This document shows positions 10,401-21,222 of a stretch of DNA of 64,000 nt, piece after piece. The notes beneath the pieces were generated by a model. It did no database searches and was not told where the DNA came from. It saw nothing but the letters and a program-made list of their open reading frames with translations. The translations under genes and the position numbers were made by a program. Every line of letters starts with the position of its first letter. Positions within the stretch are counted from its first letter, which is position 1. This DNA comes from Corydoras sp. C115 (Eukaryota > Chordata > Actinopteri > Siluriformes > Callichthyidae): NCBI GenBank assembly GCA_019802505.1, contig JAFMOC010000078.1:1-64000 (forward strand). Reading direction: 5' to 3'.

Positions 10401-12008
10401 CAAGACATGGGCCACTTGGGAGTAGAAAGGACACTCGACCTGATTAGAGAGAGATTCTATTGGCCTCAGATGGCGCAAGAAGTTGAACACTTTGTGACTA
10501 ACGTATGTGAGTGCCTTAAGAAGAAGAAGCCGAGTAAGCAGACCTGTGCACCTTTGATCCCGATCCAGTCCACTTACCCTTTTCAACTGGTTTCCATAGA
10601 CTTCCTCCACCTGGAAAAGTGTAAGCAGGGCTATGAATATATATTAGTGGTCATGGATCACTTCACCAGGTTCGCCCAAGCTTACCCGACAAGGAACAAA
10701 GCAGCTAAAACGGTCGCTGACAAGATTTTCAAGGACTTTGCACTCAAGTTCGGCTTTCCAACGAGGCTTCACCACGACATGGGCAAAGAGTTTGATAACA
10801 AACTGATGAAAAGATTAAAAGAACTCTCAGGTGTCCAGGGATCCCACACAACAGCTTACCACCCACAAGGCAACGGACAGGTGGAGAGATTCAACCGTAC
10901 GCTGTTGTCCATGTTACGGACCCTGGAAAACAAGGAGAAGGATGATTGGAAAGAGTCACTGGCTAAAGTTGTCCATGCGTACAACTGTACGAAGTGCGAA
11001 GCAACGGGATACGCCCCATATTATCTCATTTTCGGCCGGTCCCCACGCCTGCCCATTGACCTGCTCTTCAGGCTAAGAGAAGATGAAACTTATATGGATT
11101 ATGATGATTATGTGAGTCGTTGGAAACGGAGAATGCAGGAGGCTTACACTGTGGCTTCTGAAACAGCTAACAAAGAGGCGGCAAGAGGGAAAGCATATTA
11201 TGACAGGAGAGTCAAAGGGAGAGATCTTCAGCCGGGTGACAGAGTGCTCCTTAGAAACTTGACTCACAGAGGTGGACCCGCAAAGATTCAGTCCTACTGG
11301 GAGAACCAAATCTACAAAGTGATGGAGAGAAAAGCAGATGACAGCCCAGTGTATAGGATCTACCCTGAATCTGGTACTGGAAGAGAAAAGGTGGTACACC
11401 GGAATCTCCTACTGCCATGTGACTTCCTACCCCTTGAGAAGCCACCAGCACAGACCGTTCAGCCCCAAAAGGACTCAACTTCAACCAGAAAAAAATTTAA
11501 ACGTCCGAGTACACAGCAGCAGCTGCCAGGAAATGACGACACATCGGACGATGACTTCGCAGACACATACCAGTGGTACCTCCGGCCTATTCCAGGGAGA
11601 CGACAGAGACCGATTTCACTTAACCCTTCGGCCGAGCCATTCCAACCTGAACCAAGACTTCGTATTGCAGAAGAGGATTTGCCACTACAAAGTGAAGAGG
11701 ATTTGCCACTACAAAGGGAAGAGGATTTGCCACTACAGAGCGAAGAACAGAGACACAATCAGAGTCAGAGCCCTGGCAGTGACCTTGAAAGGTCAGGAAA
11801 AAGGGATGGGGTAATGGACATCCCAGTTTCAAACAGTGGTGAGACTAACTCTGAGAGACAGCGACCCAAAAGACAAAGCCAGAAACCAAGGGTGTTGAGT
11901 TATGACACTCTTGGTCATCCGACTTTGGTTCAGAGAGATAATAAAGTGACCAAGACTCAGGTTATTGGGAGTAATATCTTCTGGAGACCATGGACTGAAC
12001 GGTATTGA
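7392..12008 (+). CDS. Pol polyprotein, Ty3 type (element A)
   Basis: 1538 codons without a stop. In order: retropepsin with DSGA near residue 87; reverse transcriptase with LDQGKAYHQG and the catalytic YLDD near residue 566; RNase H with LHCDAS near residue 743; integrase with an HHCC-type zinc region (HQDMGHLGVERT...CECL, about 1003-1045) and a D-D-E core (SIDFLH about 1069, HHDMGKEF about 1129, QVERFNRTL about 1164). The C-terminal tail is basic and polar and has three copies of an EEDLPLQ octapeptide. The frame is entered by -1 frameshift from gag; the first codon of the open frame is GTG, so it is not a genuine start. All key residues are present, but the element lacks its 5' LTR and full Gag. 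Confidence 0.9.
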   Translation: MPSTKTVDGKRGGTTGMGPAVVQNQRSHNEQPSSSPSSSEVPATNLSAVTEVRYLPPQCKSRLVSLVGNRCTVNCYMDNHPVKVLWDSGAQSSIVNENWRQNHLPHTVVRPVSELLEDETLTVFAANNTPIPYIGWIEVSFKLDSNSAPTSELRVPILVSSDPAVASEPIIGYNVIEVVVNGEGVTTKDRRKQLTHYVSKAFKITVQTAHHFVTLVQNNSKDSETGVVKTGVKSVPLPANQVTTVYARAHVAPHAGGQDMIFLADMTDPPPKGVVVNDVLVQIPDRKVPYVPIPVTNTTDHIIYLRSREVIGHLEPIKTVYAADVQTKVNELVREDKESTAARSHIQRNTQSNEIHQRPKSWDPPVDLQHLTLSQQAAVKRMLREECEAFAYDSDDVGCIASLKMKITLKDTSPVKKTYMSVPKPLHKEVKEYLQDLLNKGWITPSRSPYSSPVVCVRKKDGSLRLCCDYGDLNRKSVPDRHPIPRIQDMLDTLGGSVWFSVLDQGKAYHQGFLDEESRPLTAFITPWGLYQWVRIPFGLSSAPAEFQRSMEHCMVGLRDTICLPYLDDNLVHSSDFDEHLKHIRLVLQRYREHGVKLTPKKCELFRRSVRFLGKLVTGDGYTMDPAELAPVVALKERTPTTVGEVRQMLGFLSYYRPFIPNFSRLAHPLYSLLSPSPPENPTPVLVNKSKTRVKKSKGHLPSRTLIQWTGTHQETLNQLVDALVRPPVLGYPDVTEPFVLHCDASQVGLGAVLYQRQQGKMRVIAYGSRTLSPAEKRYHLHSGKLEFLAMKWAICERFRDYLYYAPSFVVYTDNNPLTYVLTTAKLNATGHRWVAELANYNFTIRYRPGKTNADADGLSRMPLDIDNYMNSCTVEVGQETISASMESVMVEQRCPSRGMGVIQVGALKLMEESNSSQPLTPVQIRMAQEADEILSRVFWYKSQSRRPSRAEVKSEHPAVVALLRQWLKLHVDQSGVLYRKTTRREQLLVPKAYRSLVFKELHQDMGHLGVERTLDLIRERFYWPQMAQEVEHFVTNVCECLKKKKPSKQTCAPLIPIQSTYPFQLVSIDFLHLEKCKQGYEYILVVMDHFTRFAQAYPTRNKAAKTVADKIFKDFALKFGFPTRLHHDMGKEFDNKLMKRLKELSGVQGSHTTAYHPQGNGQVERFNRTLLSMLRTLENKEKDDWKESLAKVVHAYNCTKCEATGYAPYYLIFGRSPRLPIDLLFRLREDETYMDYDDYVSRWKRRMQEAYTVASETANKEAARGKAYYDRRVKGRDLQPGDRVLLRNLTHRGGPAKIQSYWENQIYKVMERKADDSPVYRIYPESGTGREKVVHRNLLLPCDFLPLEKPPAQTVQPQKDSTSTRKKFKRPSTQQQLPGNDDTSDDDFADTYQWYLRPIPGRRQRPISLNPSAEPFQPEPRLRIAEEDLPLQSEEDLPLQREEDLPLQSEEQRHNQSQSPGSDLERSGKRDGVMDIPVSNSGETNSERQRPKRQSQKPRVLSYDTLGHPTLVQRDNKVTKTQVIGSNIFWRPWTERY

Positions 12009-12074
12009 ACCTAGGGGGGTAAATGGACGTTGCAACTAGAAATGTCAGGAGACATTTAAATTTGTGGGGGAGAG

Positions 12075-12410
12075 TGTAGCCCCCCATAAGTTCGGCTTCA
12101 TCATTTAATGGTGTGAGATGTACATATATTAGCCAGTAGGGGGCGATCGGCGGAAACCGCACCAGTGTCTAACGGTCTGACCGGCAGAAGAAGTCGGTCA
12201 GTACCGGAGATAGTGGATGGTGGGTAGCATGACCGATTGGCTCCTATGACCTGCTGTTTACTGTGTTTTGCAGGTAAGCTGGGTAATAGTGTTAATATAT
12301 AAATGAGAATTGGCCGTAGTGACGTTGATGATGACCTATGGGATGTGCGATGAGGATGAAGGATTAAATATGATGTTAGACTGCGCCTCGTGCACGGCCG
12401 TGGAGCACAT
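12075..12410 (+). repeat. 3' LTR of Ty3 element A, right end unclear
   Basis: Starts TGTAGCCCCCC right after the polypurine tract. With no second copy in the window the end cannot be set by comparison. Sequence from about 12420 matches the 416-bp satellite, so the LTR is taken to end or be cut at about 12410. Confidence 0.55.
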
Positions 12411-12419
12411 GTAATATAT

Positions 12420-12655
12420 GGACCTAAGTTGCAAATTAAAACATGTAATGCACAAGAACGTTCACTTAAAGCGCTTTGTGCTTTGCACGTTTTTAGAGAT
12501 TTCAGTGTATTCATGACGTTTGTAAGGCATTTCCACTCCTGAAAAGTTTTTTTCTGCTGTTTCCAAGGTTTATGCTGAATTCTGTGCGTTTCTGACTTTG
12601 TCAGGCTTAAGTGCATGAAAGTGTTTTCGTTTTCTTTTTTTTCTTCTTAAATTTT
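12420..12655. repeat. Fragment of the 416-bp satellite (family S2)
   Basis: Shares ATGGACCTAAGTTG, AAACATGTAATGCACA, TTTTTAGAGATTTCAGTG and TATTCATGA-type words with the array at 23400-25222. Confidence 0.7.
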
Positions 12656-12659
12656 AGTT

Positions 12660-14126
12660 GTTTATTCTTTTGGTTAGCCACTGTCAACCTTTGGAAGTTT
12701 GGCATGTTCTCCACATCATATTTTGAATTTTATTTTATAAGTTTATTGGTTTTTATTCTTTTTTCTCTTTTTTTCCTTTAATTTTTTTGCTCTTCCTTTA
12801 TACACAGTATACACAGTATATAAGTTTGGCATGTTCTCCACATCAGCATAGTTAGCATTTTCTTTCAATTTCAAACATCTTTACAAGTGTGGATTTATTT
12901 TTATTTTTCTCCTCTTTAATTTTAGTTGTTTGTTCTTTTGGTTAGCCACTGTCAACCATTGGAAGTTTGGCATGTTGTCCACATCATATTTTGAATTTTA
13001 AACATCTTTACATGTTTTGCTTTATGTTTATTTGCTCTTAATTTTAATTGTTAACGGTTTATACATTGTTCATTTGGTTAGCAAGAGTCAACATTTGGAA
13101 GTTTGGCATGTTCTCCACATCAGCATAGTTGGCATTTTTTTGAATTTCCAACAACTTTCGAGGTTTCTGCTTTTTCTTTTTTTGTTCTTTGGTTGAATTG
13201 TTAATTGCTTATTCATTTTGCATTTGGTTAGCCAGAGTCAACATTTGGAAGTTTGGCATGTTCTCCACATCAGCATAGTTAGCATTTTTTAAAAATTCAA
13301 CCACCTTTACAGGTTTTTTCTTTTTTTTACCCTCTCTTATTTTAGTTGTTCATTGTTTTGGTTACCCACTGTCCACTTTTTGAAGTTTGGCATGTTCTCC
13401 ACATTAGCATAGATAGCATTTTTTTTGTAAATGTATAACCAGTTTCCAGGTTTTTATTCTTTTTTTTTTCTTTTTTTCCTTTAATTTTTTTGCTCCTCCT
13501 TTTAATTAACTAGCTTATTTTAATCTATACTTTAGTAAGTTTGGCATGTTCTCCACATCATCATAGTTAGCATCATAGTTTTTTTTCAATTTTAAACATC
13601 TTTACAAGTGTGGATTTTTTTTTTTTCCTCTTAAATTTTAGTAATTCTTTTTTTAGACACTGTCAAGTTGGGTATGTTCTCCACACCAACATAGTTAGCA
13701 TTTTATTTTTTCAAATTTCTAACATCTTTACAGGTTGTTTTCTTTTTCTTTTTTATTCATTTGAAAGTTTGGAACTTTGGAAGTTTGGCATGTTCTCCAC
13801 ATCATATTTTGAATTTTAAACATCTATACATGTTTTGCTTTATGTTTATTTGCTCTTAATTTTAATTGTTAACGGTTTATACATTGTTCATTTGGTTAGC
13901 CAGAGTCAACATTTGGAAGTATGGCATGTTCTCCACATCAGCATAGTTGGCATTTTTTGAATTTCCAACAACTTTTGAGATTTCTGCTTTTTCTTTTTTT
14001 GTTCTTTAGTTGAATTGTTAATTGCTTATTCATTGTGTATTTGGTTAGCCAGAGTCAACATTTGGAAGTTTGGCATGTTCTCCACATCAGCATAGTTAGC
14101 ACTTTTCTTCCAATATCTTTACAGTA
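12660..14126. repeat. Satellite family S1, unit about 130-150 bp, first array
   Basis: The core GGAAGTTTGGCATGTTCTCC followed by ACATCAGCATAGTTAGCA recurs about every 130-150 bp (near 12692, 12829, 12961, 13098, 13247, 13384, 13538, 13669, 13778, 13914 and 14063), with T-rich spacers containing GTTATTCTTTTGGTTAGCC. Units diverge in spacer length. No coding content. The array is ended by an antisense Rex-type LINE. Confidence 0.9.
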
Positions 14127-14127
14127 T

Positions 14128-15918
14128 GTCATACTTGGCCTGTTTGGGCCCAATGGGAAAATGCCCGACCACCAGATGCTTGCTGATAAACCCCTTCCCC
14201 ATGCCTGGCTCCAGGGTGTGGTCCCAGTGACCCTAATCTGGACAGAGTACGCAAATTCCTGTTGGTTTAATACGAGGTTATTTTGGACCCTCATCAGCTA
14301 GGACCAATTTGCCTTGGAGACGCTACCAGGGTCTTTCGCACTGGACAACATATGGACCCATGGGGGCAACAACCTAAGTAGCGAGGCCCAGAACTCCCTC
14401 TCCACAGCCATCTTTATCATCTCAACTGAGGGAACCCCAAGGCTTTCTCAGACCAGCCGGGAGACATCCCTCTAGAATGTCCTGGGTCTCCTCCCAGTTG
14501 GACTTCGATGAAGTAGTGGCTAGGGTAGGAACATAGTGAGGGTAGGGAACATAGATTGACTGGTAAATAAGCCTTGACTTATGGCTTCTTTCACCACAAC
14601 AGGCCGGTATAGACATCCCTGCTGACAGATATAATCAAAATCCTAATCCACCTGTCAATCTTCCGCACCATTTTACCATCACTCGTCAACAAGACCCCGA
14701 GATACTTAAACTCCTCCACTTGAGGCAAAATCTCATCCCTGACCCAGAGTGAATCCCTTAAACCATTTTCTGACTGAGAACCATGGCCTCAGATTTGGAA
14801 GGTCCCACAAGGCTGCAAACCGATCCCCCAAGTATAAAAGTTCACAGTTTGATGACAGTAACAAGACCACAACATCTGCTAACAACAGTACCAAATCAGA
14901 TCCTCCATCCCATGGCTATGCCTAGAAATTCTGTTCATATAGATCACGAACAGAATCGGACATCAAGGACAGACCTGATGGAGGCCAATCTCCTAAATGC
15001 CTTCTCCAAATCCACAAAGCACATGTAGACTGGTTTAGCAAACACCCAGTAACCCGCGAGGACCCTCGTAAAGTAAAGAGCTGGTCCAGTGTTCCACGAC
15101 CAGTGTTCCTATCTGCCGCCTCAACAAAATCCGCACTGCTCCTTATGAATCCGAGGTTCGACTGTCAGCCAGATTCTCTTCTCCAGTACCCCTGTGGAGA
15201 CTTTAGCAGGCAGGCTGAGGATTGTACTTCACATCTAGTCGGAGAAGAGAAGGTCTAGAGAAGGTCAACAAAGTAATTCTTCCATGGCCTAATGACGTCC
15301 CAATTTGAAGTTAACGGATCTTCCACTATACACCATGTTAGTGCTGAGTCATCTGACAGTTTGCCAGTTTGGAGCCGGTCAAAAGTCCCTTTCCAAGGCT
15401 TCCCTAAACTCCTTCCATTGGTTTTGCCACTGCGCACTATCATGCTTGGCCGCTCAGAATCTGTCAGCTGCTTCTGGACTCCCACAGGCCAACCATATGT
15501 CTCCATCTTCAGACCACCAATGTGTTCGAAGAATCCCCCCATGACAGGCGCCAACTACAGTGCCACCACAGCTCCTATCTGCCACCTCAACAATAGAGGA
15601 ACAGAACACGACCCATTCAGACTCAATGTACCCCACCGGCCCCAGTATGTGCTTAAAGTTCTGATGGAGATGAGTGTTGAACATCTATCTGACGGGTTCT
15701 TCTGCCAGTTTGTTCCTAGCAAACCCTCACTATACATTTGCGTCTGACTGGCATCTTCCAATGCCATCTGATTTGATTCACCACCTGGTAGTGATCAGTT
15801 GACAGCTCAGCTCCTCTTCACCAGAATGTCCAAGACACATGGCCGCAAGTCCAAGCAGCCGATCATTGAACTAGGGTGCGCTGGCACTATGTGCACTTAT
15901 GGCCATCATTAGCACCTA
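14128..15918 (-). mobile_element. Rex-type non-LTR retrotransposon, antisense, internally deleted
   Basis: Read on the minus strand, 14600-14800 encodes the recognisable teleost RT-end block EILPQVEEFKYLGVLLTSDG followed by a degraded KIDRWI, and SRLIYQSIYVP-like sequence follows near 14560. The flanks match the common teleost Rex-type LINE consensus as I remember it (for example TGGTTTAGCAAACACCCAGT and GTGGTGATCAGTTGACAGCT style blocks). Many stops and large gaps mean no intact ORF. The exact clade (Rex1 or Rex3/RTE) cannot be settled by eye. Confidence 0.65.
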
Positions 15919-16024
15919 GTGTCTCTAATAAAGCTGTGTACTCTGAACTGCTGTTCGGAGCATAGGCACATGCCTCTGTAAGGATACACAAGCATGAAAG
16001 CTTGAAATGCTTTAACTTAAAAAC
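15919..16024. repeat. Poly(A)-signal block shared with 23252-23345
   Basis: CTCTAATAAAGCTGTGT, CTGAACTGCT and GCACATGCCTCTGTAAG occur here and at 23259-23320. It flanks the antisense LINE on its far side in both places. Confidence 0.65.
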
Positions 16025-16196
16025 TTCAGAAGGGGGGGGGCGCTATCGAGCATCTATGGAGTAAGACACAGTCTTGGTTGCTCCTGCCGATCTCGTAGAT
16101 ATTTATGATTTAATTGCACATTCGAGTTCGATTTTTCTGCTTTATTTTACCCCCGTAAGTTTATTGTGTTACTTTTGTTGGAAAAACTAACTTTCA

Positions 16197-17094
16197 GTGT
16201 CTGACTTGGCTGCAAAAGATATTAAAACTCGCAGTACTGTTCAGACTCGATTGCGGCCTACTACTTCTCCGACCGCAACTTCAAGTGAGCCAGCGGTTTC
16301 TGCTGTAGTTTCCTCAGCACACAACAGCCCTGACATCGCTACTCTCAAATTAGAGCTGCTGGCTGCACTGAGGAAAGACATCGCGGAGATATTTAAAAAG
16401 GAGCTCCTGGAAACCCTCGGAGATGTCCTGTCCTCTATAAAGTCGGACCTGAACGCGGTGAAGACACAGTTAGCTTCTGATAAAGCTGCTATTGACGCCA
16501 CTGTGTCTGACATTAAAAACAAAGTCGGAGAGACGGAGCCCGCGCTTGTCGTGTGCTCCGATGACATCTCGGAGATGAAGGCGGCTATAAAGTCTCTCAC
16601 CGCACAGGTAAATAAACTAGAGAATAAATGTGAGGATTTGGAGTCCAGGTCATGCCGCAATAACGTCTGGATAGTGGGGGTACCAGAGGGCCCTGAAACC
16701 TGTACCACTTCTGCTGTAGCCGTCATGCTGAAAGATGTGTTCCCTTTGGAAATGGAGCCGCTATTGGACCGATCTCATCGAACCCTCCAACCGAAACCCA
16801 AGCCAGGCCATTGTGTGTAGGTTCCACTATCACAGTGATTGTGTGGACATTTTGCGCTGCGCCAGAGAGCTCCGGCAAATTAAAGTTGGAGATTTAACTA
16901 TTTCGATCTTTCCTGATTACACTGCTAAGGTGGCTCGAGCTGCTTTTAATGATGTCAGACGGAAACTTCGGGACATTGGCGGTGTTCGGTTTGGACTAAT
17001 TTATCCAGCGCGGCTCAGAATTTCACATAACGGTACTGAAAAAGATTTTGTTTCAGCGGAAGAAGCCAACAAATATAAAAACTTTGACCACTAG
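16197..17094 (+). pseudogene. L1-Tx1 ORF1 protein, frameshifted
   Basis: N-terminal low-complexity region, then a heptad-rich coiled coil (about residues 50-155; LKLELLAALRKDIAEIF ... LTAQVNKLENKCEDLESRS), then the RRM-like part with RNNVWIVGVPEG and, after a 1-nt frameshift near 16800, IVCRFHYHSD, ISIFPDYTAKVARAAFNDVR and LIYPARLRISHNG. This order is that of L1-clade ORF1 RNA-binding chaperones. The codon where the ATG would be expected is GTG (16197), so the start may also be lost. The frame ends TAG at 17092-17094. Confidence 0.8.
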
Positions 17095-17641
17095 GTGAAC
17101 TCCAACCTTTTCCGAGGTTAAGGTTATACTGTCCTTTTGATACATTGACGTTAACTGTGTTATTGTGTTTACACAAATATTAGTTTTTTAATTGATTGGA
17201 TTTTTTATACTGTTGTTTCTTTTTGTATAACATATTTTTCTTGTTAAAGTGTTCATCTCTTGGTTTAAAAATAGGGGTTTTATTTGAAATGTAATACATT
17301 ATTGACTCGTTTTTAGTGCATAATGTTGTATTGTGGTAAAATCAGTGGGAATGTCCTTTTCTCTCTTTCTCTCCTTTTATCTCTCTTTTTCACTTTTTCT
17401 TCTGCGTAGTCCCCGTGTTGCTTCACACTAGTGTGAGCAGCGTTTTGTTACTGTAGGAAGCACTGCTGTCTCCTTTGTTTTTGTTTTTTCTTCTTTTGGG
17501 TTTATGGAGACTTTGGGTGTGTTAATGTTTGGGGGTACTTTGAGGGGAGGGCGTCCCGTCTCTGCTCACCGCGACCATCTGAGTATTTGTTGTCTCATTT
17601 ATTTAAATGGTTGATGCCAATAGTGGTTTTTATTTCAGTCA

Positions 17642-18822
17642 ATTCCTCTCTTTTTACCAAAACATTTCTTTGATTCATTAGATCAGATTATTTGTTCATT
17701 TATTTGGGGAGGGAAACCACCTAGGCTCCGTAAAATTATGCTGCAGAGAAGTAGACTTAGCGGAGGACTTGCATTACCCAATTTTCAAGTTTACTATTGG
17801 TCTGCTCATATTCATAAGCTTTGTTACTGGCTAGTGTCTCTTGGATCCTCTTGGTGTAAAATAGAAAGTTCATCGTGTAAAGGTTCTTCTCTATCTGCTC
17901 TACTTTATTCCTCTTTGCCCACAAAACCTTCTCTGTATACAGATAATCAGGTGGTTCTTAACACACTTAAAATTTGGTATCAATTCAGGCGACATTTAAA
18001 ATTTAAATCGGCTTCCTTTCTGACTCCTTTAAATAATAATCATTTGTTTCCTCCATCAATTTTAGATTCTGCTTTTTCACTATGGGCTGATAAAGGTATT
18101 ACACAATGTAAACACTTGTATGTAGATGGTGTCTTTGACAGTTTTGCTAATTTGTCTTCCCGACATGGCCTTCCTGGCATTCATCTATTCCGCTATTTTC
18201 AAGTTCGAAATTTTGTGGCTAAATGTTTTCCTGATTTTCCTTCATTACCTATAGTACAGTGTTGGGAAACCATGCTTTCAATGGTTCCTCATCATAGAGG
18301 AGTCATCTCGAAATTGTATAATCTCACTATGTCTATTAGTGATTACTCTGATGTAAAATTCAGATAGAAGAAGGCATTTGGGAACAGGCTGTGGATGGTA
18401 TACGCTCTACTACCTCTTGTGCACGACTTCGATTAATTCAGTTTAAGGTTTTATACAGGGTACACTTCTCTAAATCTAGGCTTTCTAAATTGTATCCAGA
18501 AGTGAAAGATGTATGTGATAAATGCCATGGTTCCCCCTGTGACCTTAGCCACATGTTTTTTCTTTGTCCTGCACTAAAAGGTTTTTGGACGGGTTATTTT
18601 ACTATAATATCCACTGTTCTTGGAGTTCAGGTACAACCTTGTGCACTAATTGCTATATTTGGGGTTTCAGACTGCTCTTTCGCACTTGGCGCTATGCAAA
18701 GCGGCATTATAGCTTTTACATCCTTATTAGCAAGACGCTGCTTATTGTTACTTTGGAAATCTACCAAGCCCCCTTCGATTTCTTGCTGGCTGAGGGATGT
18801 CATGCTTTTTTTAAAAATTTGA
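17642..18822 (+). pseudogene. L1-Tx1 ORF2 protein, C-terminal remnant
   Basis: Contains FIWGGKPPRLRK, GGLALPNFQVYYWSAH, a second block RLRLIQFKVLYRVHFSKSRL, and the cysteine-histidine motif CDKCHGSPCDLSHMFFLCP typical of the ORF2 end. A 1-nt shift near 18363 separates the two halves. No endonuclease and no RT catalytic motif. Confidence 0.8.
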
Positions 18823-19014
18823 GAAAATAATGTACACACAAAGAGGGTGCACAGATAAATTTTTCCAGAAATGGCAGCCCTTTATATCATATTTTTCCAA
18901 CTTAAATATATTACCTGGTTAAATGTGTACTTCCATACAAGTGTTGTGGCTTTTCTGTAGCTATTGCTGTTGGCAATATGCGTGTTGGTTGTGGTGAGCT
19001 GGGATGGGACATTT

Positions 19015-19040
19015 GGGGGGGGGGGGGGGGGGGGGGGGGG
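19015..19040 (+). repeat. Poly(G) run of 26
   Basis: Uninterrupted G run at the junction between L1-Tx1 3' sequence and an S2 satellite fragment. Confidence 0.95.
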
Positions 19041-19044
19041 ATTG

Positions 19045-19170
19045 AGCACAACTACTTAAATGAATGTCTGATATGCACAAATTCCTAGCTAAAACGCTAG
19101 AAATGAACAGCAATCATCTAAAAAGTTCAGTTTAAAGAAACAGTACTTAAATTACAATATTATGGACCTA
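19045..19170. repeat. Fragment of satellite S2
   Basis: AACGCTAGAAATGAACAGCAATC, shortened here to its first 20 bases as diagnostic, and TATGGACCTAAGTT match the 416-bp units at 23400-25222. Confidence 0.7.
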
Positions 19171-19179
19171 AGTTTCTGT

Positions 19180-20152
19180 ATACTTTAACTGTATACTTTA
19201 GGAAGTTAGGCATGTTCTCCACATCAGCATAGTTATCATTTTTTTTCAATTTCAAACATATTTACAGGTTGTTTTCTTTTTCTTTTTTTCTTCTTTAGTT
19301 TTAGTTGTTTAATTCTTTTGGTCAACCTTTGGAAGTTTGGCATGTTCTCCACATCATATTTTGAATTTTATACATCTTTACATGTTTCAGCTTTCTGTTT
19401 CTTTGTTAACTGTTTATTTATTGTTCATTTGGTTAGCCAGAGTCAACATTTGGAAGTTTGGCATGTTCTCCGCATCAGCATAGTTAGCACTTTTTTGAAA
19501 TTCAACCACCTTTACAGGTTTTTTCTTTTTTCCCCCTCTCTTATTTTAGTTGTTCATTATTTTGGTTACCCGCTGTCCACTTTTTGAAGTTTGGCATGTT
19601 CTCCACATTAGCATATATAGCATTTTTTCTAAATGTATAACCAGTTTCCAGGTTTTTATTCTTTTTTTCCCTTCATTTTTTTGCTCCTCCTTTTAATTAG
19701 CCACTGTATACTTTAGGAAGTTTGGCATGTTCTCCACATCAGTATAGTTAGCATTTTCTTTCAATTTCAAACAGCTTTACAAGTGTGGATTTCTTTTTTT
19801 TTCTTTTTTCCTCTTAAATTTTAGTAATTCTTTTTTAGCCACTGTCAGCCTTTGGAAGTATGTTTTCCAGACCAACCTAGTTAGCATTTTTTTCAAATTT
19901 CAACATCTTAACAGGTTTTTGCTTTCTTTTTCTTTGTTCTTAATTTTAATTGTTAACTGTTTATTCATTGTTCATTTGGTTAGCCAGAGTCAACATTTGG
20001 TAGTTTGGTATGTTCTCCACATCTGCATAGTTAGCACTTTTTTGAAATTCAAACACCTTTACACACTTTTTCTCCCCCTCCCTTAATTTATTTGTTCATT
20101 CTTTTTTTTTTTTGCTTACCCAGTGTCCACTTGTGGAAGTTTGGCATGTTCT

Positions 20153-20157
<5 letters not shown>
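19180..20157. repeat. Satellite S1, second array
   Basis: GAAGTTTGGCATGTTCTCC-type cores near 19200, 19330, 19455, 19588, 19718, 19853, 19999 and 20139. Same T-rich spacers as at 12660-14126. It ends at a TA microsatellite that begins inside a unit. Confidence 0.9.
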
Positions 20158-20158
<1 letters not shown>

Positions 20159-20227
<69 letters not shown>

Positions 20228-20250
20228 TATATATATATATATATATATAT

Positions 20251-20288
<38 letters not shown>
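20159..20288. repeat. (TA)n / (GATA)n compound microsatellite
   Basis: About 47 TA dinucleotides with one ACAG interruption near 20224, then nine GATA units. Confidence 0.97.
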
Positions 20289-20291
<3 letters not shown>

Positions 20292-20637
20292 GGCAAGTGT
20301 TCGTTAAGATGCAATTCCTATCCCTATCCAATACTTACTATGTTGTTTCTATGTTGTATGTTCAGGAAAAAAATACATTCACAAAATTGTAGAACCAGAT
20401 ACAATATGTAATAAAAAAAAGGCTGACCCATAACTATTTAGCTATAAATTGTTGTTATTGTAAATGTGTTGTATGCATGTACTATTAGAAAGCTTACACT
20501 TCTACTATTATCAATAATGTAATATGCAAATTACAATAATATTTTAAAAAAGCTGTGAGTTGCTAGTTAGCAACGTTACATTAGCCTTGAAAAAGGCTCT
20601 GAACCTTTCAAAGTTTAATATAGTAAATATAGTAATG

Positions 20638-20674
<37 letters not shown>

Positions 20675-21108
20675 ATATATAATATAATAAATAAGCTTTT
20701 GAAAAGACTATGAAAAGAATGTAACAGAATATATGCAATATAGTATAGTATAATATAATATAAAAATATTTATATATATTATAAAATAATATAATGCAGT
20801 ATTATAGGCAATGAGCCTTTAAAAAGGCTGTTGGTTGCTGATCTGGTAATAGCAAGGTAAAAGTTGTAGTGAAAGCACAGAGCAAGTTCGCAAGCTGAAC
20901 TGGCTGAATGTGAGGAGTTTTGATACTGGCAGGGGGTTTTATATAGATTATATATAGGTTTTATATAGGTTTTCTTGCATATTCACTTGGAAGTTCTCGC
21001 AACACCTGATTGTCTCAGCCCCGTGGGAATTTAGGGCAATGTAACAATTTTTCACCACTGAGTGAGAGGGTGGGGGAGGGGCAGCCACTATCTACTACAA
21101 AAATGCTG

Positions 21109-21110
<2 letters not shown>
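20289..21110. other. AT-rich stretch with short palindromes, no gene seen
   Basis: A 17-bp near-palindrome, AGCCTTGAAAAAGGCT or AGCCTTTAAAAAGGCT, occurs at about 20583 and 20815. TATA-rich runs lie at 20640-20690 and 20740-20800. No ORF recognised. Confidence 0.45.
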
Positions 21111-21111
<1 letters not shown>

Positions 21112-21185
<74 letters not shown>

Positions 21186-21222
21186 TGTGTGTGTGTGACA
21201 GAGAGAGAAAGAGAGAGAGGCA
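21112..21222. repeat. (GT)n microsatellite followed by a GA run
   Basis: GT repeat 21112-21198 with one AT interruption, then GAGAGA-rich sequence to about 21222. Confidence 0.97.

Larger units (their letters stand above)
5611..12420 (+). mobile_element. Ty3-type LTR retrotransposon A, 5'-truncated
   Basis: It contains gag (partial), protease, reverse transcriptase, RNase H and integrase in Ty3 order, then a polypurine tract (GTGGGGGAGAG, about 12063-12074) and a 3' LTR starting TGTAGCCCCCC at 12075. No 5' LTR or primer-binding site is seen: gag begins abruptly after the 160-bp tandem repeat. The gag/protease region is present twice in tandem (5700-6769 and 6770-7817). Pol is one long open frame with no internal stop. 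No chromodomain or envelope was found. Confidence 0.9.
16025..18900 (+). mobile_element. L1-Tx1 type LINE, internally deleted
   Basis: Starts at a G-run and 5' UTR-like sequence and contains an ORF1 (16197-17094) and the C-terminal part of ORF2 (17642-18822). The endonuclease and nearly all of the reverse transcriptase are absent: only about 550 bp lie between the ORF1 stop and the ORF2 tail, where about 3 kb is expected. The insertion sits between S1/S2 satellite blocks. Confidence 0.8.

Noticed and set aside
15255..15767. Open frames on both strands at 15.2-15.8 kb
   Set aside because: They lie in the degraded antisense Rex-type LINE and match no intact protein in any frame.
20096..20331. 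Open frames rich in Y and I
   Set aside because: They are translations of the (TA)n/(GATA)n microsatellite, as are those at 44229-44518 and 51468-51689.
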